From contig OY759216.1 of NCBI GenBank assembly GCA_963662175.1, positions 48,625,087 through 48,689,086 on the forward strand: a stretch of 64,000 nt of DNA. Direction: 5' to 3'. Every line of letters begins with the position of its first letter. The first letter of the stretch is position 1. Of this stretch, positions 35,967-48,188 are shown piece by piece. The notes beneath the pieces were generated by a model. That model was not told the origin of the DNA, ran no database searches, and worked only from the letters and a program-made list of their open reading frames with translations. This stretch comes from Aradus depressus. Its lineage: Eukaryota; Arthropoda; Insecta; Hemiptera; Aradidae. The translations under genes and the position numbers were made by a program.

Positions 35967-36059
35967 CAACGAGCTGTTGTCCACTCACGAGTTTATTTTG
36001 CAACAGCTCTGTGTCTTTTATTAAATACAGCACGCTCACAACAACCTCCAAAAATTCCT

Positions 36060-36208
36060 CATAGGATAGGGTAAGGGTCTTTAACGAGTACCTGACATCG
36101 TACAGGCTCGGACCCATCCCAAGGGGACTATTTTTTTACCTCCCAGATAAAACCCGCGGTCTTGAGCTCAGTAAGCAAGCACGCATACCACTGAGTACCA
36201 GCGCCTTC
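36060..36208 (-). repeat. SINE-1, 3'-truncated
   Basis: GGGTCTTTAACGAGTACCTGACATCG through the head (CCAGCGCCTTC), with an internal deletion. Confidence 0.83.
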
Positions 36209-37940
36209 CTTATTCCTTGGTAGGTATTGAGCAGAGAGGATTTTGGGGGGGGGGAGGGGGGGGGGGGGGGTATCTACAGTCAATACTTGTACAGCTATAC
36301 CTTCTACTTATAGAGTAATGTATGAAAGTATGTTATTAATAAATGAAATAAAAACGGCCTTACAGTTTATTCTTACAATAGAAAAAGTTAACCTGCAATG
36401 AGCCCCTACTACCAGAGTTGCAACACATAAGCATTCATCCAAAACGAAAACATCACCTCATAATGTGTAATACTTTTATAGAAGATATTCTTTTTTACTT
36501 TGAATTACTCATCACCCCAAAAGCACACTAACAACTTCAACTTCTATAATTTGAATTAAAATCTAAAATAAAAACCCAATAACATATCGGAATAACAAAA
36601 ACAAACATCGAATGTTAAAAATCGATCAATATTAATCGATAGAATAACTTCGTACAAACAAGTCTCCTTGAATTCCATTGAAGTTATTGTTATTTTAGAA
36701 TGATCTGTTTTATAGTTTACAGAATGTCAAGGAATTGCACGCGAGTCTTCGTTTACACTTTAATGGGGACCACTTGGCGAGTTTATAACAATGGGATAAC
36801 ATAATAGGTAAGGTTACCTATGTATTTAAGGTTATAAATATATCATACCTAACAAATTATTTTTTTAAACCTATTTTATACTACTACAATGTAGTGTGAA
36901 GTAAGAATTACCTAGTTTTATTCCGTTTATAAAATATTACGTATAAATCGTTGTAACATTTTTGTTATCTAATTCAAAGATTCTGAGTTGCGAATGACGA
37001 ATTCTGTACCCTAACAATTACACTAATGTATTACTCTACTTTAACAATTATCGTAATATAACATTGTGTCTACCCTATAAAATATTACTTCAACTGAGTT
37101 TGTAACTCATTCAACATTTTTGTAACACTACATTACAATAATTGTTCTTATTCTCATTTGCAAGTAAACGTTCATATCAATTTTTGGTGGCATTAAGTTT
37201 TGGTTAAAGGCTTACAGAAAATCTTACTCGAAAACATTTTCCATTAAATATCGGAAGTTTGACATATTAGCTCAGGTGTGCCAAAATACAGTTATTTGTA
37301 ATGTCTGCTTGTGGATAGGATCATTATCATATTAGTTTAGTTTATAATGAAATTTTCACTGGACAGTCGAAAACTAATATAACACGTTAGCTCTAATGCC
37401 AGTTAGGGTTATCGTTTTTACACTGAACACTCGAATAGTGACATAGTGGGCAACCTATAAAAACAAAAAATATCTAGTGTAAGCTAAAAAAAAAAAGTAA
37501 ATTTTTATTCATTTTGAAGTATGAGAGAAAGATATTTTCAACATAAATTAAACAAGTGTTTGGTTATATGATAACTAAAAGCGTAAGGTTTTGGGTCTTA
37601 CAACTTGAATACAGAGAGCGCTTTGAGTATTTATTTTATTCGATATATTATTTTCTTACAAAAACCAATTAAAAAATAAATTGTACAATTACAATAAGTT
37701 ATTTTAAATATTACCTGATACAGTTTTTCATTTATTATTGAAACTTGTAGATTTACCTGGGTACTATTTTTGTTAATATATTGTAAATTGTTACAATTAA
37801 GACTAACACTTTTTTATCATTTGAATTATGTGTTTAATAAAAATTTTTCATTATTGAAATTTCAAATAAGATTTTTTTCCTTAAAAGTTTTATGTCGCAT
37901 GACATCTGTGATTTGTCAATATGAATAAGTGAGGTTACTC
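36209..37940. other. AT-rich upstream region of Sbno
   Basis: Contains a G-rich run at about 36244-36270. The Sbno promoter and upstream exon(s) should lie here or further left, but I could not locate them. Confidence 0.5.
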
Positions 37941-38000
37941 CACTTGGCTGACAGTTTACGTTTGTTGTAACCCGTATTCTTTTCTCTTTTTTTTCATTAG
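37941..38000 (+). promoter_or_regulatory. Sbno: 3' splice acceptor of an upstream Sbno intron
   Basis: A long pyrimidine run (TTCTTTTCTCTTTTTTTTCATTAG) ends at 38000, 20 bases before the ATG. It looks like a normal acceptor and implies at least one further 5' exon, which I could not place in the preceding AT-rich sequence. Confidence 0.6.
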
Positions 38001-38834
38001 TTTATTATTGGATATTCACAATGGTATCAAGTGGTTCAGAAAGTGACTTTGAAGATCCGGATAGTCTCGAAGTGCCTGGTGGTGGAAAAGATTTAGCTTC
38101 ACTCTTACCACACCAGAGAAAAGATTTTCTTCCTTTGAATAATAATATAGTTAAACATAAAGTCTTTTTGAAGCCAGGACAATTTTTGAAGAACCTTAGG
38201 ATAGGAAATAGTAAGCATGTATTGAGTGGTGTTGATTCTTCTTTCTTAACGGCTATTGATAGAACTGGACTAAGCATTAATGATAAAGAAAACTTAAATT
38301 GTAAAGTTAGTTATAGTATACCAGAACAAGCCTTACAACAGCTTTTAGGAGTAAAAAATGAAAACTTATTGTTGAATAATATAGGATTGATTCAACGGTC
38401 GGTTATTCATGAGGTTAAAAATACAAATTTACCATTATACGTTCCGTTTAGTGGAGTGGTAGGGACGCAGACTCAAGTTGTGAGTAATGAAGTGGAAAAC
38501 AACGAAGAAGAAGGGATGGGAGTGGCTGAGACTTATGCTGATTATATGCCTTCGAAGGTAAAGATTGGTATCAAACATCCGGACCCAGTGGTAGAGTCCA
38601 CCTCTTTGTCGAGTGTGGAGCCTGCAGATGTGTGGTACAATCTGATAATCCCTCAGTCGGTGGTGGCTACCGGTGCTCTGTCTGCACTTCAACTTGAGTC
38701 TATCACATATGCATGTCAACAACATGAAAGGAATCTTCCGACGGGGGCCAGGGCTGGCTTTCTGATAGGGGACGGCGCTGGTGTTGGAAAGGGTAGAACT
38801 GTAGCTGGCATTGTCTATGAAAACTATCTACGAG
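38001..38834 (+). CDS. Sbno: Sbno exon (first visible coding exon)
   Basis: The exon begins after a polypyrimidine tract ending in CATTAG at 38000 and ends before GTATAC at 38835. Coding starts at 38021. The 20 bases between acceptor and ATG contain no in-frame stop, so they may be 5'UTR or coding. The Walker A loop lies near the exon's 3' end. Confidence 0.88.
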
Positions 38835-41800
38835 GTATACTATATTATTTATTCGATTGCAAAGAAAATAAATGTATATTTCAGAAGTCAGGGTTATGTT
38901 GGGATATATAATATATGTCCCATATTATGTGTATCATAATATTCCATTTAAAATCTAGTTGTTGGATGGAGAGTGTGTAAAACGTTCTCAATAGATACCG
39001 CTTTTTATTATATTTTAAGTTATGATAAATATTTGTTATAATTCGTCTAAAAATGACTTCTTTGACGACGATATTTCGGGACATCCTTCCGTGCCTTCCT
39101 CTGGCATTTGCGAAATGAAAAATAAATAAGTAATATGTTTGTTTTCTTAAATTTTTGGCACAGGATTTCAGAGTTTCAGATTTTTTTTTCACCAATACAC
39201 TGCTAAGTGAGTAGTCTTTAAAATATTTTGCTTTCAGTCAATATATTATTTTGTTAATTTATGGTAGGCAAAATTTAGGACTCCCACAGTAGAGTCGAGC
39301 TCATGTCCACCAGAGTGACGAAAGAGCACTCTGTTAGTAGGCGATATGACCTCGTAGTTAAAGCCCGGGCATAGTCATAAAAGCTAACCTAACCTAATAT
39401 ATTATTTTGAATAGATAATAACTCCGCTTATAACATACTGTTTACACAATTCTAGTATATGCATCATATCGTCATCCCAGTTGAGAAGGAAAACAACTCC
39501 AAAACCTTGATCCTATGATAATGAGGACACACATTTTTATTTGCTCATTAAAAATACAAATTTACCACATATTAACGAAGAAACATCTGGTCTCTTGTGT
39601 CAATTTCAGTAACTATGACTTAGATCTCTAGCAGTTTATTTATGCAGAACTGACAATAACTATGATTATTGAATCTTAATGTTTTCTTTTTATTTTATGT
39701 TGCAGGAAGAAAACGAGCTCTCTGGATATCTGTCACAAATGATCTAAAAGTGGATGCTGAAAGAGATCTTTCTGACATCGGGGCTTCGAAAATTCGTGTG
39801 TACAGTCTTAACAAGTTCAAGTATACGAAAATTAATTCCCCTGAAAATGGTAAAGTCAAGAAAGGTGTTGTATTTTCAACTTATAACGCAATAATTGCTC
39901 GCACCAATCAAAGCGATTCTACTTTTGAAACTAGATTTGACCAGCTCATAGATTGGTGTGGCACTGATTTTGATGGCGTAATTGTTTTTGACGAGTGTCA
40001 CAAAGCTAAAAATCTATGCGCCGGGGGATCCGGGAAGTCGACAAAAACTGGACAGACCGTCTTAGAACTGCAGACGAAGCTGCCTGGTGCCAGGGTGGTC
40101 TATGCCTCTGCCACGGGAGCAACTGAGCCCAAAGATATGGCCTACATGGTCCGTCTTGGGTTGTGGGGAGGTGGCACCCCTTATAAAACTTTTACCGAAT
40201 TTCTTTCCGTTCTTGCGAAAAGAGGTGTTGGTGCCATGGAGATTGTTGCGATGGACATGAAACTTCGAGGTCTGTATATCGCACGTCAGTTGAGCTTTCG
40301 AGGAGTCATGTTTAAGGTGGTAGAAGCCAATCTTAGTGAGTACTTTAAAAAAATATACGATCGTTCAACTTTCGTATGGGCCGAAGCATTCACCATGTTC
40401 CGTGAAGCTTCTGAGCTTGTCAAAGCTGAAAAGTCCGTTGTATCGGTAATGTGGAGTCAGTTTTGGGGAGCACATCAGAGATTTTATAAGTATATGTGCA
40501 TTTCGGCGAAAGTTAAACATGCCATCAACATAGCGCGAGAAGCAGTCAAGTGTGGGAAGTGTGTTGTTATAGGTCTGCAGTCGACAGGAGAGGCCAGAAC
40601 CTTGGATCAGATAGAGAAAGATGACGGGGAACTCACTGATTTTGTGTCCTCAGCTCTGGGAGTTTTGCGCAGTCTCGTTGAAAAACATTTTCCTGTTCCT
40701 TCCCAAGGGTATAATCGTTTTGTGGAACAAGAACAAATTATGTACAAATCATCACCCAGAAAAAAGAGAAGAAGAAAAAATCCAAAGATTAAAAAGAAGA
40801 AATTGTTTTTCGACATTCCAATTCCCGACGAAAGTAGTATGGAAGCTTCAAGTAGTTCGTCGAGCGATGAGGACAAACAGGTGAAGGATGTCAACTCTTT
40901 CTTTATGAGAAGTGGTTACTACGATTCTACATCTTCAAAAGTTTTCAAAATGAAGACCGATTTGTTAAAGAAAATAGAGAAACTTGGAAAAGACCTTCCT
41001 CCAAATGCATTAGATGAGTTAATAGATGAACTTGGTGGCCCGGAGAACGTGGCTGAGATGACTGGGAGAAAAGGACGAGTTATTCAGAACGATGGTTGTT
41101 TCAAATATGTTACCAGGTCAGGATGCGACACTCCTCTTGAAGTTCAAAATCTTCTCGAAAAGCAGCGGTTCATGGACGGAGAAAAGGATATCGCCATCAT
41201 ATCGGAAGCTGCTAGTTCTGGCATTTCCCTCCATAGTGATAAAAGGGCTATTAATAGGCGTTGTAGAGTTCATATAACTCTCGAGCTTCCCTGGAGCGCA
41301 GACAAGGCCATACAACAATTCGGTCGTACTCATAGGAGCAATCAGAGCAATGCCCCCGAGTATGTACTGCTCATATCAGATCTTGGCGGAGAGCGAAGGT
41401 TTGCTTCTGTCGTTGCTAAGAAATTAGAGAGCCTTGGAGCTTTGACGCAAGGCGATAGACGAGCTACTGAAGCACGGGACTTATCCAAGTTTAATATTGA
41501 CAATACTTATGGAAGAATGGCTGTAGAAATAGTTCTGAAATCCTTTTTACCCTACCAAGATAATAGTAATGGTGCTGCTCCTCCTGCATCGTATAAAGGT
41601 AATTTTATGGAAGAAGCAAGGGATGGACTAATGAGAGTTGGTTTAATAACAGAAGGTGACGGTGGAGCTCTGACATTGGATCAGGACAGAAAATCAATTG
41701 GGAAGTTTCTAAACAGGATTCTAGGCCTTCCATTTAATCTTCAGAATGCATTATTCGAATATTTTACTGATACAATAGAGGCAGTGATCGAAAGAGCCAA

Positions 41801-42512
41801 AAAAACAGGTCATTACGATTTAGGGATATTGGATGTTGCAACTAGTGATCAAACTCTGCGAAGGCTTTCTGTTCATAGGTTTATTAGGAAACATGCTACT
41901 GGGTTGGCTGCGACAGAGCTTCACAGGGTAAGTGCTGAACGTGGAATGTCATGGGAGGAAGCAGAGAGGATTTGGGAGCGTGGTGGTTCCAGAGGAGGGT
42001 TCTTTCTGTCACAGCCAAGAGGATCGAAAAGGGAGGTAATCCTGGCGGTTATGGACGAGGAAGATGCGGGTAAAAGCGACGAACATGAGTATACAATTTA
42101 CCGTCCCAACGTTGGGCGCCAAGTACGCAGGGAACAAATGTCGTCCATCCTGAGGAAGTACAAACGAGCCAAGTTGGGTGAAGCGCGGGAGCAGTGGCGA
42201 CTGCGGTACGAGGCTTCGCTGGAGACGTGCTCGCACTCCTACTGGGGCGGCTCCTGCAAGAAGGGCGTTCCCGGAGAGGAGTGCGAGGTGGGTCTCCGAC
42301 GTCGGGTCTACAACATCCTCTCTGGTTCTGTCCTTTCTGTCTGGAACACGGTGGAGATGATTGTTTCCAAGTCCAGCAGACTCCAGGTGGTTCGGGTCAG
42401 GACGATGGAGGGAGGTAAGATAGTGGGAACTCTGGTACCCTCCTCCTGCGTGGAGCCCCTCAAGGAGGCTCTCCAAGCAGGCGCCATCAACGTCACTTAC
42501 CAAGACTTTTGA
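38021..42512 (+). CDS. Sbno: Strawberry notch homologue (helicase-like nuclear co-regulator)
   Basis: Two coding exons, 38021-38834 and 39706-42512, join in phase 1 (G|GA, Gly272) to give 1206 residues. Visible in order: an acidic/Ser N-terminus; the family block with ADYMPSK near 174-180; a Walker A loop [10 protein letters not shown] at 251-260; a DECH box at 367-370; a basic, NLS-like stretch (RKKRRRK) near 625 followed by a Ser/acidic run; helicase motif [11 protein letters not shown] near 809-817; and the long SBNO C-terminal region. Family knowledge: Sbno proteins are nuclear SF2-type ATPases acting in Notch- and EGFR-linked transcription. Human SBNO1 and fly Sno are longer at the N-terminus, so upstream coding exons are possible. 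The ATG at 38021 (cacaATGG) is the first in the exon, but the frame stays open back to the acceptor at 38000. No frameshift or missing motif is seen. The family call is very secure; the N-terminus is not. Confidence 0.95.
38835..39705 (+). other. Sbno: Sbno intron, 871 bp
   Basis: A GT-AG intron in phase 1. It contains a 5'-truncated SINE-1 (39254-39395) and, at about 39072-39104 on the minus strand, a hairpin of the CTGANGA/CGAAA type described in the findings. Exon-to-exon continuity with the Sbno family shows these insertions are spliced out. Confidence 0.9.
39254..39395 (+). repeat. SINE-1, 5'-truncated, in Sbno intron
   Basis: Flanked by perfect 14-bp duplications AATATATTATTTTG (39240-39253 and 39396-39409). 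Contains only the 3' 142 bp with CCTAACC tail. The truncation plus clean target sites show LINE-style target-primed insertion. Confidence 0.95.
39706..42512 (+). CDS. Sbno: Sbno exon (last coding exon)
   Basis: The acceptor is TTGCAG ending at 39705. The first full codons encode RKRALW, which continues the Gly split across the junction. The single open frame runs to TGA at 42510-42512 and carries the DECH box, NLS-like insert, motif VI and SBNO C-terminal domain. The open frame also extends upstream of 39706, but those residues are intronic. Confidence 0.95.
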
Positions 42513-42688
42513 AAAACTTCATTTGATAGTCAAACTTGACTGCCTGTATTGTTTATATCTATATTTTTATAGTCACTTTTGCTCTAGAATTATTACTAAG
42601 TTCCTTCTAAAAGAAGTTTTTTTCATACGTTTTCATAATATTTCGATTGTTTTTCTTTTTAATGTTTCATTCCTGTGATTTGCACTTA

Positions 42689-42694
42689 AATAAA
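42689..42694 (+). terminator. Sbno: Sbno polyadenylation signal AATAAA
   Basis: A canonical AATAAA lies 177 bases after the stop codon. No stronger signal lies between it and the stop, so this is the probable end of the Sbno transcript. Confidence 0.6.
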
Positions 42695-43425
42695 GAACTA
42701 TCTTATTATTTTCCGTTCATTAATGCAATTAGATACTGTTGTATAAGAATTGTTTCACCAATACGTTTTTAGAGATTAATCTTCTTCTATAAGAAAAATA
42801 TGCTCAAAAAGTTATATTATTGTTTGACAAAAATACATTTTTGTTTTCTATTCTCAATTTTTCTTTCGCTCCACCTGGTTTTTAGTTCATAATAAACTTT
42901 AATTTTTAATAATTTTGAATTAGGAATAGTAAATAAATTATTTGTATCTAGAAATTTCTGAAAATAATATGTACAGAGGTATGGTACCAATGAATACGTC
43001 CCTTTATTAATGTATCGAGTATTTTTGGCATCGGTACTTATTCTCCAAATTGGATCTCACTTGTAAATTAAATAACTCTTTTTTCAGCATAACATTTGGT
43101 AGGGTTTAAAAATAAATCTATAAAATAAAAAAATCCTAACGAATTTATTTATACAATTCATAAAAAATATTTAATGAAAACACAATTTTTTTTTTTTTTT
43201 ACCTCCATGATTTCATTACAAAAGCATATATGTGTAAATTTTTGATTGAATAAATACTAGAGATGTGTAAAATACAAAACAGTTCACCACATTACCATTA
43301 CTCGAGGCAGAGAATTTGACTTCAATTAAATTGATATATTTTTTTTACGTTAGTATTTGATGCTTTAAAATTTACTACTTAAATACATTTCAAAATTCTT
43401 GTCTGAAAAACTGTACTGCCTGTCG

Positions 43426-43617
43426 TCAAGTACATATGTGTTTTAGCTGAAAAAAACGGATCTTTCGACGCGGTGGCATTTTTTTTTTTTTGCTGCTTGT
43501 AATATCAGGTTGTAGATCCAATCCAATATCTTCACCTTTTATGGCCGCATTGTACTTTTTGAGTTGGTCATATCCGGGATTTTTTCTCAAAACTGCTGTA
43601 AATTTGTCGATTAACAA
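43426..43617 (-). CDS. Possible terminal exon, unidentified protein
   Basis: Minus-strand frame with AVLRKNPGYDQLKKYNAAIKG and DIGLDLQPDITSSKKKK, preceded by TTTACAG at about 43600, a plausible acceptor. It has the composition of real protein rather than noise, but I do not recognise it. If real, it is the end of a gene convergent with Sbno; a pseudogene is equally possible. Confidence 0.3.
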   Translation of the reverse strand: MLIDKFTAVLRKNPGYDQLKKYNAAIKGEDIGLDLQPDITSSKKKKMPPRRKIRFFQLKHICT

Positions 43618-43818
43618 ATGTATACATTTTCAAACTAACTTATAAATAAATGTTCTAATTACGACAAAATAAAATTTATGTATATTAATCAGGATGCCGT
43701 AATTCGTTAAAATAAATTGTTATTTAATGATTTCAAGCCAGCGAAAAAAAAAATGCAATTGCGCGGGACTTGGGGAAGTACCTCAAGTCTCTATTTATAC
43801 CTACATATTGTTTGTCTT

Positions 43819-43965
43819 CGTGACTCATGTCCAGACTTCAACTACGTCATATCTACAACCCGAGGACTTTTCAAGCTCTCTCGGTAAATGAGGCTGACTC
43901 TACTGTGTGGGAGTCTTATTACATTTCGCCTTCCCAGATTTAGTTAGAGGAGAGGAGTCATTTAA
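43819..43965 (-). repeat. SINE-1 3' part, highly diverged
   Basis: GTGACTCATGTCCAGAC ... GGGAGTCTTATTACATTTCGCC with several deletions. Confidence 0.65.
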
Positions 43966-44358
43966 ATGTTTTATTTTGAAACCGACCTGCAGGCCACGTT
44001 TATGTACGAGTATGTAAATGAATGGTTGAACATAATTTTTAGGTAGGAAGTTCAAAATTGTTTTTTTTTTTGTATATTAATATACATTTGAAATGCGCAA
44101 TCTTTTGAAACGAACACCTGAGCGTCACTGAATGTCCTCTCCCAAGTACTCGATACTTTATCACATATTTTAAATGTTTTATTTTGAAATAAGAGTATTT
44201 ATCTAATTTGTGCGTTATATAAGGAACGAGGAAAGGCCTCAGGAGGTCTGTTTAATCGAATTAGTAAATAAATACAAACATATAAAGAAGAGTATATACC
44301 AGGATATTTGACGAACGGGATTCCGTTATCTGATATTAATTATTGTGATTCTTAGGCG

Positions 44359-44615
44359 GGTTAGGTTAGGTTTTATAACTCATGCCCGGGCTTTAACTAC
44401 GAAGTCATATCGCCTACTACCAGAGCGCTCTTTCGTCACTCTGGTGGACATGAGCCCCACTCTACTGAGGGTGTCTTAAATGTTGCCAACCCTGGTTTAT
44501 TCATCTAGGGTAAGGGGTCTTCAACGAGTACCTGAGATCATGCAGGCTCGGGATCATCGCTTAACGCCTCATCCGAAGGACGGCACTTCCCAGATAGAAA
44601 ACTTGAGCTCAGTTC
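44359..44615 (-). repeat. SINE-1, partly deleted
   Basis: Tail repeats GGGTTAGGTTAGG, then a good 3' body; the head is reduced to ACTTGAGCTCAG. Confidence 0.9.
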
Positions 44616-45830
44616 ATTATATAATAAAAACAAATTTGGAAGACCAAGTCTTTCCAATTACCTAAGAAAGAATAGATTTTGAAGTAAATTAGTGAAAATT
44701 CGCAGGCTTTAGGCGTTCCCACAATGTGGAGCAACAAGGGACTGAAGCATAAGTGGGACAGTAACTGCCGTAGATGAAGATAAGCGGCACTAATACTCTG
44801 TTAATTCTGCAATTGGTTATTTTGTCTTTTTTTTTTTTTCTCTCTTCCTTTCGAAGACTGTAATGGATGCTATTTGCTTTGAGTGGAGTACACGAGGCAA
44901 GTGGACTTCAATGTGTTCTTGACTTACTTTATTTGAAAAATGGGTTTCATGTAATTATGAAAAACATTTATTTTATTTTTTACTTTACAACAGCAATATT
45001 CGTACTTTAATTTGACTCTACATTGTACCAATAAAGTTAGCAGTGGAACCGTTTCAATTAGGATGAATTGCCATCCTTTTCTGACTCTATTTGAGATGTG
45101 TCCTTCCACTTCTATGAACGTCCGATTACTTCCAGGCCGTTATGCACAAGACCATTGAAACAATCTTGGATTCAACAGTTTGTACGTTTCTACTCCGTAA
45201 GTTGATACTTTTGTTTTCTACTTTTGGGATATAATTGTCTTATGCATATCTTCCCCAAACATGTAAATAAATGTAGGCTTGCAGATAATGTGTTTTGCAC
45301 TTGTCATAACGTAATGACAACGTCAACATAACAGTAGGATGCACCATACCTCTACAGTATTAATGATTTTAGAATTAAATATTTCTTATATAATATCCTG
45401 AATTTTCTAGATAATTATGACAATTTTATTTTTTCTTTATTCATTAATGATAATTAACTGATATTAACTCAGAGACAGCTTAGCAAATTATTAATTGAGA
45501 CTTTTTTTTTTTTGTATTTTCTTGTTATAAAAAGTTGAATGCAATAAATCAGTTGACATTTATTTTCAAACTTCCAATAACAATATGTATAAATATTGTT
45601 TGGTTAGCAATAAAATATTGCTTCCTGGAATGATGCCCTCAAATTGTATATTATTTATATTTTTCACTCATATTAATTTTATGTATTGGCAACCGTGAGT
45701 GATTAAACGTATTCTACTATAATAAACGAATTATTATTATTTTTACCTCGTATATTATTATTTTTTAAATATTACAATATACCGTTCATCTAAGAGCCCA
45801 CTTTTATGTAGGCAAAGGGACAGATTTATT
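44616..45830. other. Nothing recognised
   Basis: AT-rich, with poly-T runs; no repeat family or gene recognised. Confidence 0.55.
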
Positions 45831-46059
45831 ATTAGCCCGGGCTTCAACTATGCGGTCATATCGCCCACTACCTGAGGGCTTTTTGACGCTCTCGCGGACA
45901 TGAGCCCGACTCTATTTAGGATTATTACTTTTTGTCTACCCAGGGAGAGGTCTTTAACGAATATCGCTCGGGCTCGTCGCTTAATATCCCATCATACTAA
46001 AGATAAAGAGTTTTTTTTTTACCTCCCAGATAAAAAAAAAAAAAACTAAGGGCCCGAGA
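45831..46059 (-). repeat. SINE-1, diverged
   Basis: AGCCCGGGCTTCAAC ... TTTAACGAATATCG ... ACCTCCCAGATAAAA; the tRNA-like head is missing. Confidence 0.78.
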
Positions 46060-46148
46060 TGAGATAATTATTATTTTTCAATTTTGCCACTGAAAGGATT
46101 TGCAATGAGTTGTACTTACATCTGACTGAAACAGAAATAATTACTATA

Positions 46149-48188
46149 CAGGGTGTATCGCAAGCAGATGACAATACTCGGGGGGGTGAATGCCCCACTC
46201 AATTACACTAAGAAACCGGGGTAATAAAAATCCGTTTCAACTTAGTGTAGAAATAAATGAGATTTTTAATTTTTTTACGATAACCACGTTTTTTTAGCAA
46301 AATGTCCGTAAATATCACTTTTTGGTTAAGGTAAAGTGAAATCTGACTACACTGTCGTAATCTACGTTAAATTTCCTAATAGGTGACATGTTTTTTGACA
46401 TGAAAATCGAAAAGATAGAAATAGGAGGCTAACGTTTATTTCAAAACGAACACCTGTTTAAATTGTTTGGCGAATTTTCAGTTTACCGTAATTTGTTTTC
46501 TTTATTCGCTAGGATGTCCCAAATTCACCAAAAGTTAGCAAAAATATGGCCCTTTAAAAAAATACCTTATGTTGTTCTTTATTGTCGACCATTGCCGGAG
46601 TGAGACAGGAGAAATGATGAAAAACATGGGTAAACCTAACTTACACAAAGCGAGACTTTTTGTAAAATTAACTAATTCATTATTTTTAAAAAACTGAAAT
46701 TATTACGTTATTAATTTTCAGAGATGAAAAAATGTTTTGTACTGAACATTGTGTTGAAAAAATTATAACAACATTTTTTGGCAAATTTTCAATTTACCGT
46801 AATTTGTTTTCTCTATTCGCTAGGATGTTCTAAATTTACCAAATTACAATTATTCTCTGAAATAATAATTAATTAATTATTTCTTCTGAATAAATAAACT
46901 TATTTTTGTTTTCCCCATTGTTGGCTTCTGTTGAGGATTAGAGAGTAAAAAAAAAAAAATAATCCTAATCGGTACAATGGATTTTGAAACTGAAAACCAT
47001 CGTTAGACGTATTATCTAATGTAAACATTATTAGTTCCAATAAACAGTTACCCGGGAATACGTAAACATGATTTATGCTTACGGGGCTGATGGAGGCAAC
47101 AGTCTGCTAGCAGAACAAATTTACCGAAATCAATTCCCAAATCGACAAAGATGGCCGGATCCCCGAACCGTAGAAAATGCCTATCGGATTATGGGAGAAC
47201 CTGGTTCGATTCCAAGATAACCTGCTAATTATACCGGTCGACGACGAAAGGATGTCGATGATATTTTTTTAGAGCGCTTTTACAATGATCCGTCCACGAG
47301 CACCCGGCGCGTTGCTGGAAGGTGGTTTGGACGGTATGAACCTTGTGAGATGGCCAGCTCGGAGTCCTGATCTGGCGCCTTTAGTGTGGGGCACTCTAAA
47401 GTCCCTCCCTTGTGTACAGCGTACCTATTAGTGATAGGGACTAATTAATCGCCAGGATTCAAGAGGTTTGTGAGGAGATGGGAACAAACAGGCTTGAGAT
47501 TCAACGGGCCACCACATCCGTTCTAAACAAGGAGTCAATTGCGAGAATATGGAGGTCTGTTTCAGCAATTGTTATAATTTCTTCAAAACAATGTACAGTA
47601 CAAAACTGTTCTTATCCCTAAAAGATTGATGTAGTAATTTCAATTTTTTTTAGATAATGAATTAGTTAATTTTATAAAAAGTCTCGCTTTGTGTAAGTTA
47701 GGTTTACCCATGTTTTTCATCTTTTCTCCTGTCTCACTCCGGCAATGGTCGACAATAAAGAACAACATAAGGTATTTTTTTAAAGGGCCATATTTTTGCT
47801 AACTTTTGGTGAATTTGGGACATCCTAGCGAATAGAGAAAACAAATTACGGTAAACTGAAAATTTGCCAAACAATTTAAACAGGTGTTCGTTTTGAAATA
47901 AACGTTAGCCTCCTATTTCTATCTTTTCGATTTTCATGTCAAAAAACATGTCACCTATTAGGAAATTTAACGTAGATTACGACAGTGTAGTCAGATTTCA
48001 CTTTACCTTGACCAAAAAGTGATATTTACGGACATTTTGCTAAAAAAACGTGGTTATCGTAAAAAAATTTAAAATCTCATTTATTTCTACACTAAGTTGA
48101 AACGGATTTTTATTACCCCGGTTTCTTAGTGTACTTGAGTGGGGCATTCACCCCCCCGAGTATTGTCATCTGCTTGCGATACACCCTG
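46149..48188 (+). mobile_element. mariner/Tc1-type element with ~540-bp terminal inverted repeats, deleted transposase
   Basis: Starts CAGGGTGTATCGC, ends as its complement, and is flanked by TA. The two ends are nearly identical inverted repeats (46149-46695 and 47650-48188), decaying further inward. A secondary copy of a subterminal segment (GCTAGGATGT region) recurs near 46775-46850. The centre (about 47060-47570) contains broken transposase remnants on the plus strand: YGADGGNSLLAEQIYRNQFPNR, typical of the N-terminal DUF4817-type helix-turn-helix, then after a deletion a C-terminal part (W-x-ARSPDLAPL-like, then SDRD-like) in shifted frames. Confidence 0.85.
47060..47570 (+). pseudogene. 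Degenerate mariner/Tc1 transposase remnant
   Basis: Translation in changing frames gives an N-terminal DNA-binding segment (AEQIYRNQFPNRQRWPDP) up to an in-frame stop, GRRRKDVDDIF, and then the C-terminal tail of a DDE transposase (IARIQEVCEEM). The catalytic middle is missing. It cannot encode an active enzyme, so mobilisation would need a related full-length copy. Confidence 0.7.

Noticed and set aside
42009..42503. 164-codon minus-strand gene
   Set aside because: It is antisense to the conserved Sbno C-terminal coding sequence; the GC-rich exon keeps the opposite strand open by chance.
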